DNA of 64,000 bases, taken from NCBI GenBank assembly GCA_023091665.1, contig JALJCQ010000012.1, positions 806,001 to 870,000 on the forward strand, written 5' to 3'. The position numbers and the translations under genes are program-made. Source of the stretch: Pythium myriotylum (taxonomy: Eukaryota > Oomycota > Peronosporomycetes > Pythiales > Pythiaceae). Positions 49,001 to 58,730 of the stretch are shown here, in pieces; positions within the stretch are counted from its first letter, which is position 1, and each line of letters starts with the position of its first letter. The notes beneath the pieces were generated by a model, which was given only the letters and a program-made list of their open reading frames with translations, searched no databases and had not been told where the DNA came from.

Positions 49001-50168
49001 AGAAGACCGTCTTGCGTTTGCACTCGACCAACCGATCTGGTTCCATGGCGACAAGAACTTCCAGTTCCTCCCAACCAGCCGTTCCGACACAACGCCGTCC
49101 CAGCATCGTTCTCTCAGCATGATTGCAGAGCCGCAACGAAGCTTCCGTCGGCAAGTTGCCCGTGTCTTTCAGTTGCGATCTCTTCGTGACTTCGCTGGTG
49201 AAGGCGACAAGTGGCCGAGCGCGATCGAGTTTGCTGAGCGACATGTCGACTACACCCAAGTCTCCATCACCCCGTATCGACAGTACACGTGGCTGCTCAA
49301 GCTTCACGAGGAAGCCACGCAAGTTTTCGGGCGTCTCTGCACAATGTGCTCTGTCCCAGTCGATGGAGTGCTACCGACGGCGCCTGAGCACCAACATCCG
49401 CGAGTCGGTGTGAAGATCAACGACCGTGTGTGCTGGGTGCCGCGCATTCCACGATCCCAACTGCTCCGCCTGGTGTGGCAAGCTCCAGAGCCGACGAGAA
49501 CGCATCCGCTGTTCTTCCACGACCCTCGAGCGCCTACAGACGTGGTCCTCCGATTCAACAAGCTCCGCAAGCGTCTGCGTGTGTTGCTCCTCCCGATATA
49601 CGAAGACCTCCAGTTCCGCTTGGCGTACGGCTTGTTACCGACTCGCTCACGCTTCTCGTTCATGACGGTGGCAAATCCCGGCATCGTGTACTGTGTTCGA
49701 CCAGGCTGCAACTCAGTGGAGACGGCGCGTCATTTGTTCTTCGAGTGTGTGCTGCCGACTGTGATATGGCGCGACATCTTCCGTGATATGTCGGTGTTCT
49801 TCACATCTCGACCCTCCTGGACCGACATTGTCTTCGGTAAAGCCATCCGCGTTGTTCCCGTGTGGAAGGACCACGCAGAAGAAATCCAAGACCTGTGGCA
49901 AGTCATCCGTGCTGTGGTGCTTCACCTGTTGTGGACTGAACGCAATGGGCGACTGTTCAACGGGCGGTCCCCGATGCCAACAATCGCAGCACTGCGTGTG
50001 GTGTATACGACTGTGGGTGCTCATGTGCGTGCGTGTCTTCGACGTGTGTACGACGATGTGCAGCGTGCTTCGCTTCAGGTTGTGTTGTCAAGTCTCCAGT
50101 CTACGCCTTCGCTTGGTGCCTTCATGCAAAACAACATGGGGTTGTTTGCAGTTCGCTTTTTGGCATAA
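46002..50168 (+). CDS. LINE ORF2 protein, copy 1: APE endonuclease-reverse transcriptase (up to 1388 aa)
   Basis: An endonuclease (residues about 24-285) opens with LLTVNTNGI, then CVQETKL, LVLGDLNTPLD, NRLDYILMS and GDHLAHQ, the order of APE-type nucleases. Reverse transcriptase (about 500-790) has APGMDGLPA, NYRPIALM, FLDFEKAYDRVNW, GVKQGDPLSALLF and the catalytic FADD (about 732-736), with Phe replacing the usual Tyr. The C-terminus carries a Cys-Cys-His-Cys motif (CVRPGCNSVETARHLFFEC, about 1229-1246). The protein would nick the tRNA gene and copy the element RNA there. The open frame begins at 46002 right after a TAG (45999-46001). It has no ATG before the endonuclease, so translation by +1 frameshift or reinitiation from ORF1 is likely and the true first residue is unknown. 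Confidence 0.92.
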   Translation: MPDRSASTAKAVEADAAEVSWENISLLTVNTNGIKKNGHLLIENQLIKNSLSCVQETKLRDSHHLATLQFHHDSRFQHRLFVSDTNAHSQVAVAARSGGVMTVLRSDFPGFQSACEQSSLTIPGRYLVVRVVANGAPIYIHNVYAPVDNSEKKGFFEALPYEVFEDNATHLVLGDLNTPLDPLVDASDPRATGTTGGNVCVAWLAQLGVVDAWRIHHPDERVYTGPQPRHNRLDYILMSEDFCTALYGDSLYFEPKGAGDHLAHQVVLRAMSQPQGHGYWRFQSAMLDFPDIVEAIQGEATTVLAALRRSSNPGKVWHKWKKGMRRQLQALQRKLKRQGETATTEARQALAHAAAAYRSERSDRAQTVFQTALTAYQDSINSARLYNQDSAFDFQAQHAEMSSKYFFRPLDGSLRRVSIEEVRLRDGSASSNPADIAAAFNQHWGGIMGDVERGGVVVQEPEQSQIDRMLDTIDRRLSEDEQNILNAPITAADLASAIKKMRASSAPGMDGLPAAFYQVAPDVFGECLEIVFNYQLQRGELLRCQRQSAISLLHKKGSRADPGNYRPIALMGVDVKALSKVLAFRLQLFLTKLVHQDQKAFVRGRSLHHHVRFVSDLQDLVTARDEEAYAMFLDFEKAYDRVNWNYMFQVLDRMGCGGAFSGWVKLLYTRPHAHLMINGFVQDPLCPTRGVKQGDPLSALLFLLVIEPLGNLLRQHEEHGICLTADATVTSVFFADDSTLLSGSIAGVEAQLGLVEEYCQGSGAKLNVNKCVLMSLHRSRRCPGIQGVHVLDEDSTVKFLGLLFGQRRTTELIVEDLDRRFFDGFKQWFRRARTLQGRLLVAQTMVLSRLWHYTAHVDVPPGRVKKWQAALHRFVLSRRYERDARHVQLISNEFVNLPRESGGLQVLSLDGVLKRQSLQLLLQFTAASTSTTGNWTVAGVELLRISLPRWGPQRPLDFLYVSPWRHRGSIEWGQLSSWWRAAWKTWYAIKWPVSWLDLPPEDRLAFALDQPIWFHGDKNFQFLPTSRSDTTPSQHRSLSMIAEPQRSFRRQVARVFQLRSLRDFAGEGDKWPSAIEFAERHVDYTQVSITPYRQYTWLLKLHEEATQVFGRLCTMCSVPVDGVLPTAPEHQHPRVGVKINDRVCWVPRIPRSQLLRLVWQAPEPTRTHPLFFHDPRAPTDVVLRFNKLRKRLRVLLLPIYEDLQFRLAYGLLPTRSRFSFMTVANPGIVYCVRPGCNSVETARHLFFECVLPTVIWRDIFRDMSVFFTSRPSWTDIVFGKAIRVVPVWKDHAEEIQDLWQVIRAVVLHLLWTERNGRLFNGRSPMPTIAALRVVYTTVGAHVRACLRRVYDDVQRASLQVVLSSLQSTPSLGAFMQNNMGLFAVRFLA

Positions 50169-50565
50169 AAGAATTTCGTGCCGATTCTTCTTCTTCTTCT
50201 TGGCTGTGGAGGGTTTTCAACCAATCGCAGTTCGAGTTCGTCCCGAACACAAGCCAGAGGAGACCCGCGCGACCGAAGTCAAGCACCAGAATTTTAGACC
50301 ACAAGGCAAGTGTCCGAGCCGGGGTTCGAACCCGCGACCAGTAACTTCGGATCCACATTCTTAAACGTCTGAGCTACCCGCAGCTATTGAACCGACATGC
50401 TAAAACAAGTACCTAGACCAGTCAAGACCAACGGAAGTCGACCACCAGCTCAACAACTGAAGCCCCCAGCCTCGTCACACATTAGTCAAGTGTATAATAT
50501 TCATCGACGAGGTAGATTAGAGTAGTCATAGTCGTATTAATTTTAATTAATACAGACGCCTTGAA
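50169..50565 (+). other. LINE 3' UTR, copy 1
   Basis: It starts with a (TTC)n run (about 50186-50200) just after the ORF2 stop, contains an antisense tRNA-like sequence (50312-50383), then AT-rich sequence (50490-50555). The last 17 bases match the short element end and may be the part that the reverse transcriptase recognises. Confidence 0.75.
50312..50383 (-). other. tRNA-like sequence antisense in the LINE 3' UTR (possible SINE head)
   Basis: On the minus strand these 72 nt have an A-box-like TAGCTCAGACG (50366-50376), a perfect B-box GGTTCGAACCC, a T arm with 4 of 5 pairs and a partly paired 7-bp acceptor. The D and anticodon stems are poor, so no anticodon is assigned and it is not a functional tRNA. 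It is not tRNA-Lys derived. It may be an old SINE inserted in reverse, whose 3' tail would be the AAG run at about 50186-50200, or an integral part of the LINE. Confidence 0.6.
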
Positions 50566-50581
50566 ACTGAGCTAGACGGGC

Positions 50582-51359
50582 TCACTTCGCAATTTGCTCG
50601 CTACCCCTCAAGTGACCAAGTCCAGAAGTGTCCAGACAAGACCACCCAGCTCAGCTGCCAGCCCATCCCCCGACCTTCTCCACACCCAGTCGCCATGACC
50701 AAGGGTGCTGCGAGAGCCAAGACCAAGCGCAAGAAGCTTGGCATCGGGACGCTGCCGCCACCGCGCCGACCAGTCGGCATCCCATGCGTGCTTCCTTCGG
50801 CTTCATCGGGAGAGCCGACATTCACCACATGGAGAGCGCGCGCCAGAGCTCGGCCACCCGGTCGACTCTAATATCAACCCACCGCTGATCAACCCACGCC
50901 GTGACCAACACTCACGGCACCCAGCCACCAACCTTCACTCACGAGACCGTTGGGTAACCAACACTCACCGACACCAACCTCAACCCAACCAGCACTCACC
51001 GACACCAACCTCAACCCAACCAGCATTCAAGCAACCCAGCATCAACCCAACCGGCATTCAGCCAACCCAGCTTCAACCCAACCAACACTCAAGCAACCCA
51101 GCATCAACATACCAGCAAACCAGCAAATGAAGGTCAAGTTAACCCAGTACCCAGCTTCAACGACAACAGAACAACCACCTCAACAACCCAACGAACCATG
51201 ACGCAAGGATTCATCCTCTCAGCACAAACCGACCAGCCAACCACGAGACTCAACCGAACCTTAGCAACATAGAACCCGCACGGGATTAGCGAGCAGTTAG
51301 AAGTCAGTCGTAAATGCTAGTGCAGCAATACAGACGCCTTGAAACTGAGCTAGACGGGC
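50582..51359 (+). mobile_element. short non-autonomous element, 778 bp, variant copy
   Basis: It is inserted directly after the target duplication left by LINE copy 1, so the duplicated 16 bp acts as a target or an exchange point. It differs from other copies near 50632-50670 and in the last minisatellite unit. Target duplication at 51344-51359. Confidence 0.86.
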
Positions 51360-51462
51360 GACCTTAGCAACATAAAACCCGCACGGGATTAGCGAGCAGT
51401 TAGAAGTCAGTCGTAAATGCTAGTGCAGCAATACAGACGCCTTGAAACTGAGCTAGACGGGC
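51360..51462 (+). mobile_element. 3' fragment of short element (5'-truncated insertion)
   Basis: Only the last 86 or so bases of the element plus its target duplication follow the previous copy, with one extra G at the join. Repeated at 53420 and 55480. Confidence 0.82.
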
Positions 51463-52536
51463 GTACCTTACTACCTCCCAAATCTTATCTCACAGAAAAC
51501 GAGATCACCACACAACACTAAACCAACCTACTTCAACACAACAACACATCATCCACACACATCTGCTTTGACGACCAGCGCCACGACTGAAAATACTCTG
51601 AATACTCTGAATACTCTGAATACTCACCTTTCTCCCATTCTTTCCTCCCTGCCTCTGCTGTTCTCACGACTCCTAGCTTTCGCCCACACTTTCATATACA
51701 CTTTCGGCTAGATCTCCGCCTTCGCCACAACAAACCACACGTCCGGGCTCTGAATATCGTCTCCAACTCGAAGACGCCTTTCCTCTGCCAGTCACACGGA
51801 AAACCATCGCGCCGAGATCGACCTCAACCAACGCACAAGATCGACAAGGCTCTTCCACGCATCGACTCAGCCAGCCACGCACGAGCGCATCGCCACGTGA
51901 CTTCACACACTTCCACGCCACAAGCCCCCCTCTTGCCGCCTCTTGCCGCCTCTTGCCCCCTCTTGCCCCCTCTTGTCCCCTCTTGTCCCCTATTGCCCCC
52001 TCTTGCCCCCTATTGCCCCCTCTTGACCCAGTCCTCGATGTGGATGAACGCAACTGACAAACCCATTTGCAAGCACGTCGACTCGACGGCCGCAACCAAT
52101 CACCACGAGGTGTTGGAGAAGCAAGGGGTAGTATGGTGCGTCCGAGTTGCGTGTATCAAGTACGAGAACCTGTGCAGCATAGTTCGTGTCGCTCATTCTG
52201 GTGTGTGTGTGCGCGTGCATGTAATCATGCCAGTCATTGTGGTGCGTGTGCGCGAGTATGTTCTTTCCTCCTTTCCGGTGCAGGGTGAGATCTTGCAGTG
52301 ACTGGTGTGTTGAGTTTCATTCGCCGCGAAGGCTCCACGAGGATGCACGAGAGATTGATTGATGGAGCGTGTGCGTGCTGTAGTACGCCCGGGTGTGTGG
52401 GAGATGGTTATCGAATAGGGAAAAGAAAAGAAAAGGATAAAAGCATGGACGTGGAGTGGAGCAAAGAGGGCCGTTGGTAAGCAAGGTCCGCCGGGTAGCA
52501 GCACACGGAAGGGAACGCATCCTGCACAAAGAGGAG

Positions 52537-52609
52537 CGCCCCCCGTGGGGCTCGAACCCACGACCACTGGCTTAAAAGGCCAGCGCTCTACCGACTGAGC
52601 TAGACGGGC
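52537..52609 (-). tRNA. tRNA-Lys(UUU), copy 19
   Basis: First tRNA after LINE copy 1; occupied by a short element. Confidence 0.95.
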
Positions 52610-53419
52610 TCACTTCGCAATTTGCTCGCTACCCCTCAAGTGACCAAGTCCAGAAGTGTCCAGTCCAAGCACCCAGCCCAGCTGCCAGCCCATCACCCCC
52701 GACCCTCTCCACACCCAGTCGCCATGACCAAGGGTGCTGCGAGAGCCAAGACCAAGCGCAAGAAGCTTGGCATCGGGACGCTGCCGCCACCGCGCCGACC
52801 AGTCGGCATCCCATGCGTGCTTCCTTCGGCTTCATCGGGAGAGCCGACATTCACCACATGGAGAGCGCGCGCCAGAGCTCGGCCACCCGGTCGACTCTAA
52901 TATCAACCCACCGCTGATCAACCCACGCCGTGACCAACACTCACGGCACCCAGCCACCAACCTTCACTCACGAGACCGTTGGGTAACCAACACTCACCGA
53001 CACCAACCTCAACCCAACCAGCACTCACCGACACCAACCTCAACCCAACCAGCACTCACCGACACCAACCTCAACCCAACCAGCATTCAAGCAACCCAGC
53101 ATCAACCCAACCGGCATTCAGCCAACCCAGCTTCAACCCAACCAACACTCAACTCACCCAGCATCAACATACCAGCAAACCAGCAAATGAAGGTCAAGTT
53201 AACCCAGTACCCAGCTTCAACGACAACAGAACAACCACCTCAACAACCCAACGAACCATGACGCAAGGATTCATCCTCTCAGCACAAACCGACCAGCCAA
53301 CCACGAGACTCAACCGAACCTTAGCAACATAGAACCCGCACGGGATTAGCGAGCAGTTAGAAGTCAGTCGTAAATGCTAGTGCAGCAATACAGACGCCTT
53401 GAAACTGAGCTAGACGGGC
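52610..53419 (+). mobile_element. short non-autonomous element, 810 bp, second subtype
   Basis: Three copies of the first minisatellite type, as at 26870. Target duplication at 53404-53419. Confidence 0.87.
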
Positions 53420-53522
53420 GACCTTAGCAACATAAAACCCGCACGGGATTAGCGAGCAGTTAGAAGTCAGTCGTAAATGCTAGTGCAGCAATACAGACGC
53501 CTTGAAACTGAGCTAGACGGGC
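53420..53522 (+). mobile_element. 3' fragment of short element
   Basis: Same truncated fragment as 51360-51462, copied with its block. Confidence 0.82.
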
Positions 53523-54596
53523 GTACCTTACTACCTCCCAAATCTTATCTCACAGAAAACGAGATCACCACACAACACTAAACCAACCTACTTCAACACA
53601 ACAACACATCATCCACACACATCTGCTTTGACGACCAGCGCCACGACTGAAAATACTCTGAATACTCTGAATACTCTGAATACTCACCTTTCTCCCATTC
53701 TTTCCTCCCTGCCTCTGCTGTTCTCACGACTCCTAGCTTTCGCCCACACTTTCATATACACTTTCGGCTAGATCTCCGCCTTCGCCACAACAAACCACAC
53801 GTCCGGGCTCTGAATATCGTCTCCAACTCGAAGACGCCTTTCCTCTGCCAGTCACACGGAAAACCATCGCGCCGAGATCGACCTCAACCAACGCACAAGA
53901 TCGACAAGGCTCTTCCACGCATCGACTCAGCCAGCCACGCACGAGCGCATCGCCACGTGACTTCACACACTTCCACGCCACAAGCCCCCCTCTTGCCGCC
54001 TCTTGCCGCCTCTTGCCCCCTCTTGCCCCCTCTTGCCCCCTCTTGTCCCCTATTGCCCCCTCTTGCCCCCTATTGCCCCCTCTTGACCCAGTCCTCGATG
54101 TGGATGAACGCAACTGACAAACCCATTTGCAAGCACGTCGACTCGACGGCCGCAACCAATCACCACGAGGTGTTGGAGAAGCAAGGGGTAGTATGGTGCG
54201 TCCGAGTTGCGTGTATCAAGTACGAGAACCTGTGCAGCATAGTTCGTGTCGCTCATTCTGGTGTGTGTGTGCGCGTGCATGTAATCATGCCAGTCATTGT
54301 GGTGCGTGTGCGCGAGTATGTTCTTTCCTCCTTTCCGGTGCAGGGTGAGATCTTGCAGTGACTGGTGTGTTGAGTTTCATTCGCCGCGAAGGCTCCACGA
54401 GGATGCACGAGAGATTGATTGATGGAGCGTGTGCGTGCTGTAGTACGCCCGGGTGTGTGGGAGATGGTTATCGAATAGGGAAAAGAAAAGAAAAGGATAA
54501 AAGCATGGACGTGGAGTGGAGCAAAGAGGGCCGTTGGTAAGCAAGGTCCGCCGGGTAGCAGCACACGGAAGGGAACGCATCCTGCACAAAGAGGAG

Positions 54597-54669
54597 CGCC
54601 CCCCGTGGGGCTCGAACCCACGACCACTGGCTTAAAAGGCCAGCGCTCTACCGACTGAGCTAGACGGGC
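54597..54669 (-). tRNA. tRNA-Lys(UUU), copy 20
   Basis: Occupied site. Confidence 0.95.
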
Positions 54670-55479
54670 TCACTTCGCAATTTGCTCGCTACCCCTCAAG
54701 TGACCAAGTCCAGAAGTGTCCAGTCCAAGCACCCAGCCCAGCTGCCAGCCCATCACCCCCGACCCTCTCCACACCCAGTCGCCATGACCAAGGGTGCTGC
54801 GAGAGCCAAGACCAAGCGCAAGAAGCTTGGCATCGGGACGCTGCCGCCACCGCGCCGACCAGTCGGCATCCCATGCGTGCTTCCTTCGGCTTCATCGGGA
54901 GAGCCGACATTCACCACATGGAGAGCGCGCGCCAGAGCTCGGCCACCCGGTCGACTCTAATATCAACCCACCGCTGATCAACCCACGCCGTGACCAACAC
55001 TCACGGCACCCAGCCACCAACCTTCACTCACGAGACCGTTGGGTAACCAACACTCACCGACACCAACCTCAACCCAACCAGCACTCACCGACACCAACCT
55101 CAACCCAACCAGCACTCACCGACACCAACCTCAACCCAACCAGCATTCAAGCAACCCAGCATCAACCCAACCGGCATTCAGCCAACCCAGCTTCAACCCA
55201 ACCAACACTCAACTCACCCAGCATCAACATACCAGCAAACCAGCAAATGAAGGTCAAGTTAACCCAGTACCCAGCTTCAACGACAACAGAACAACCACCT
55301 CAACAACCCAACGAACCATGACGCAAGGATTCATCCTCTCAGCACAAACCGACCAGCCAACCACGAGACTCAACCGAACCTTAGCAACATAGAACCCGCA
55401 CGGGATTAGCGAGCAGTTAGAAGTCAGTCGTAAATGCTAGTGCAGCAATACAGACGCCTTGAAACTGAGCTAGACGGGC
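54670..55479 (+). mobile_element. short non-autonomous element, 810 bp, second subtype
   Basis: Counterpart of 52610-53419 one 2060-bp block later. Target duplication at 55464-55479. Confidence 0.87.
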
Positions 55480-55582
55480 GACCTTAGCAACATAAAACCC
55501 GCACGGGATTAGCGAGCAGTTAGAAGTCAGTCGTAAATGCTAGTGCAGCAATACAGACGCCTTGAAACTGAGCTAGACGGGC
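55480..55582 (+). mobile_element. 3' fragment of short element
   Basis: Third copy of the truncated fragment. Confidence 0.82.
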
Positions 55583-56656
55583 GTACCTTACTACCTCCCA
55601 AATCTTATCTCACAGAAAACGAGATCACCACACAACACTAAACCAACCTACTTCAACACAACAACACATCATCCACACACATCTGCTTTGACGACCAGCG
55701 CCACGACTGAAAATACTCTGAATACTCTGAATACTCTGAATACTCACCTTTCTCCCATTCTTTCCTCCCTGCCTCTGCTGTTCTCACGACTCCTAGCTTT
55801 CGCCCACACTTTCATATACACTTTCGGCTAGATCTCCGCCTTCGCCACAACAAACCACACGTCCGGGCTCTGAATATCGTCTCCAACTCGAAGACGCCTT
55901 TCCTCTGCCAGTCACACGGAAAACCATCGCGCCGAGATCGACCTCAACCAACGCACAAGATCGACAAGGCTCTTCCACGCATCGACTCAGCCAGCCACGC
56001 ACGAGCGCATCGCCACGTGACTTCACACACTTCCACGCCACAAGCCCCCCTCTTGCCGCCTCTTGCCGCCTCTTGCCCCCTCTTGCCCCCTCTTGCCCCC
56101 TCTTGTCCCCTATTGCCCCCTCTTGCCCCCTATTGCCCCCTCTTGACCCAGTCCTCGATGTGGATGAACGCAACTGACAAACCCATTTGCAAGCACGTCG
56201 ACTCGACGGCCGCAACCAATCACCACGAGGTGTTGGAGAAGCAAGGGGTAGTATGGTGCGTCCGAGTTGCGTGTATCAAGTACGAGAACCTGTGCAGCAT
56301 AGTTCGTGTCGCTCATTCTGGTGTGTGTGTGCGCGTGCATGTAATCATGCCAGTCATTGTGGTGCGTGTGCGCGAGTATGTTCTTTCCTCCTTTCCGGTG
56401 CAGGGTGAGATCTTGCAGTGACTGGTGTGTTGAGTTTCATTCGCCGCGAAGGCTCCACGAGGATGCACGAGAGATTGATTGATGGAGCGTGTGCGTGCTG
56501 TAGTACGCCCGGGTGTGTGGGAGATGGTTATCGAATAGGGAAAAGAAAAGAAAAGGATAAAAGCATGGACGTGGAGTGGAGCAAAGAGGGCCGTTGGTAA
56601 GCAAGGTCCGCCGGGTAGCAGCACACGGAAGGGAACGCATCCTGCACAAAGAGGAG

Positions 56657-56729
56657 CGCCCCCCGTGGGGCTCGAACCCACGACCACTGGCTTAAAAGGC
56701 CAGCGCTCTACCGACTGAGCTAGACGGGC
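56657..56729 (-). tRNA. tRNA-Lys(UUU), copy 21
   Basis: Occupied site. Confidence 0.95.
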
Positions 56730-57508
56730 TCACTTCGCAATTTGCTCGCTACCCCTCAAGTGACCAAGTCCAGAAGTGTCCAGTCCAAGCACCCAGCCCA
56801 GCTGCCAGCCCATCACCCCCGACCCTCTCCACACCCAGTCGCCATGACCAAGGGTGCTGCGAGAGCCAAGACCAAGCGCAAGAAGCTTGGCATCGGGACG
56901 CTGCCGCCACCGCGCCGACCAGTCGGCATCCCATGCGTGCTTCCTTCGGCTTCATCGGGAGAGCCGACATTCACCACATGGAGAGCGCGCGCCAGAGCTC
57001 GGCCACCCGGTCGACTCTAATATCAACCCACCGCTGATCAACCCACGCCGTGACCAACACTCACGGCACCCAGCCACCAACCTTCACTCACGAGACCGTT
57101 GGGTAACCAACACTCACCGACACCAACCTCAACCCAACCAGCACTCACCGACACCAACCTCAACCCAACCAGCATTCAAGCAACCCAGCATCAACCCAAC
57201 CGGCATTCAGCCAACCCAGCTTCAACCCAACCAACACTCAACTCACCCAGCATCAACATACCAGCAAACCAGCAAATGAAGGTCAAGTTAACCCAGTACC
57301 CAGCTTCAACGACAACAGAACAACCACCTCAACAACCCAACGAACCATGACGCAAGGATTCATCCTCTCAGCACAAACCGACCAGCCAACCACGAGACTC
57401 AACCGAACCTTAGCAACATAGAACCCGCACGGGATTAGCGAGCAGTTAGAAGTCAGTCGTAAATGCTAGTGCAGCAATACAGACGCCTTGAAACTGAGCT
57501 AGACGGGC
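56730..57508 (+). mobile_element. short non-autonomous element, 779 bp
   Basis: No 3' fragment follows this copy, so the 2060-bp block pattern stops here. Target duplication at 57493-57508. Confidence 0.87.
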
Positions 57509-58562
57509 GTACCTTACTACCTCCCAAATCTTATCTCACAGAAAACGAGATCACCACACAACACTAAACCAACCTACTTCAACACAACAACACATCATCC
57601 ACACACATCTGCTTTGACGACCAGCGCCACGACTGAAAATACTCTGAATACTCTGAATACTCTGAATACTCACCTTTCTCCCATTCTTTCCTCCCTGCCT
57701 CTGCTGTTCTCACGACTCCTAGCTTTCGCCCACACTTTCATATACACTTTCGGCTAGATCTCCGCCTTCGCCACAACAAACCACACGTCCGGGCTCTGAA
57801 TATCGTCTCCAACTCGAAGACGCCTTTCCTCTGCCAGTCACACGGAAAACCATCGCGCCGAGATCGACCTCAACCAACGCACAAGATCGACAAGGCTCTT
57901 CCACGCATCGACTCAGCCAGCCACGCACGAGCGCATCGCCACGTGACTTCACACACTTCCACGCCACAAGCCCCCCTCTTGCCGCCTCTTGCCGCCTCTT
58001 GCCCCCTCTTGCCCCCTCTTGTCCCCTATTGCCCCCTCTTGCCCCCTCTTGACCCAGTCCTCGATGTGGATGAACGCAACTGACAAACCCATTTGCAAGC
58101 ACGTCGACTCGACGGCCGCAACCAATCACCACGAGGTGTTGGAGAAGCAAGGGGTAGTATGGTGCGTCCGAGTTGCGTGTATCAAGTACGAGAACCTGTG
58201 CAGCATAGTTCGTGTCGCTCATTCTGGTGTGTGTGTGCGCGTGCATGTAATCATGCCAGTCATTGTGGTGCGTGTGCGCGAGTATGTTCTTTCCTCCTTT
58301 CCGGTGCAGGGTGAGATCTTGCAGTGACTGGTGTGTTGAGTTTCATTCGCCGCGAAGGCTCCACGAGGATGCACGAGAGATTGATTGATGGAGCGTGTGC
58401 GTGCTGTAGTACGCCCGGGTGTGTGGGAGATGGTTATCGAATAGGGAAAAGAAAAGAAAAGGATAAAAGCATGGACGTGGAGTGGAGCAAAGAGGGCCGT
58501 TGGTAAGCAAGGTCCGCCGGGTAGCAGCACACGGAAGGGAACGCATCCTGCACAAAGAGGAG

Positions 58563-58635
58563 CGCCCCCCGTGGGGCTCGAACCCACGACCACTGGCTTA
58601 AAAGGCCAGCGCTCTACCGACTGAGCTAGACGGGC
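58563..58635 (-). tRNA. tRNA-Lys(UUU), copy 22
   Basis: Intact gene abutting LINE copy 2. Confidence 0.95.
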
Positions 58636-58730
58636 TCACTTCTCAATTTGCCTCGTCGAGCACAAGTCGATCCAAGCAAACAGCCGAAGTAACCAGCCAA
58701 CCAGCCTCCCAGCCTTCCCGTCGAACGAAG

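Larger units (their letters stand above)
43218..50581 (+). mobile_element. complete tRNA-Lys-targeted LINE (APE endonuclease type), copy 1
   Basis: The element runs from base 43218, adjacent to tRNA nucleotide 1, to 50565 and is followed by the 16-bp target duplication at 50566-50581. It has a 95-bp 5' UTR, ORF1 (43313-46030), ORF2 (46002-50168) and a 397-bp 3' UTR that ends in ATTAATTTTAATTAATACAG and CGCCTTGAA without a poly-A tail. Both ORFs are open, so it could be active. The ORF layout and RT type resemble the L1/Tx1 group, which is known to include RNA-gene-specific families. The transcription direction is opposite to the tRNA genes. Confidence 0.93.
51463..58635. repeat. tandem array II: four tRNA-Lys units in higher-order blocks
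   Basis: Units here begin at 51463, 53523, 55583 and 57509. Three successive blocks have a 2060-bp period (unit, short element, 3' fragment). Units share variants not common in array I: CACAGAAAACGAG near the start, AACAAACCACAC near 51730, and a longer 10-bp minisatellite. Array II is therefore a separately homogenised sub-family. Confidence 0.92.

Noticed and set aside
50312..50383. Functional tRNA gene
   Set aside because: D and anticodon stems do not pair and no anticodon can be assigned.
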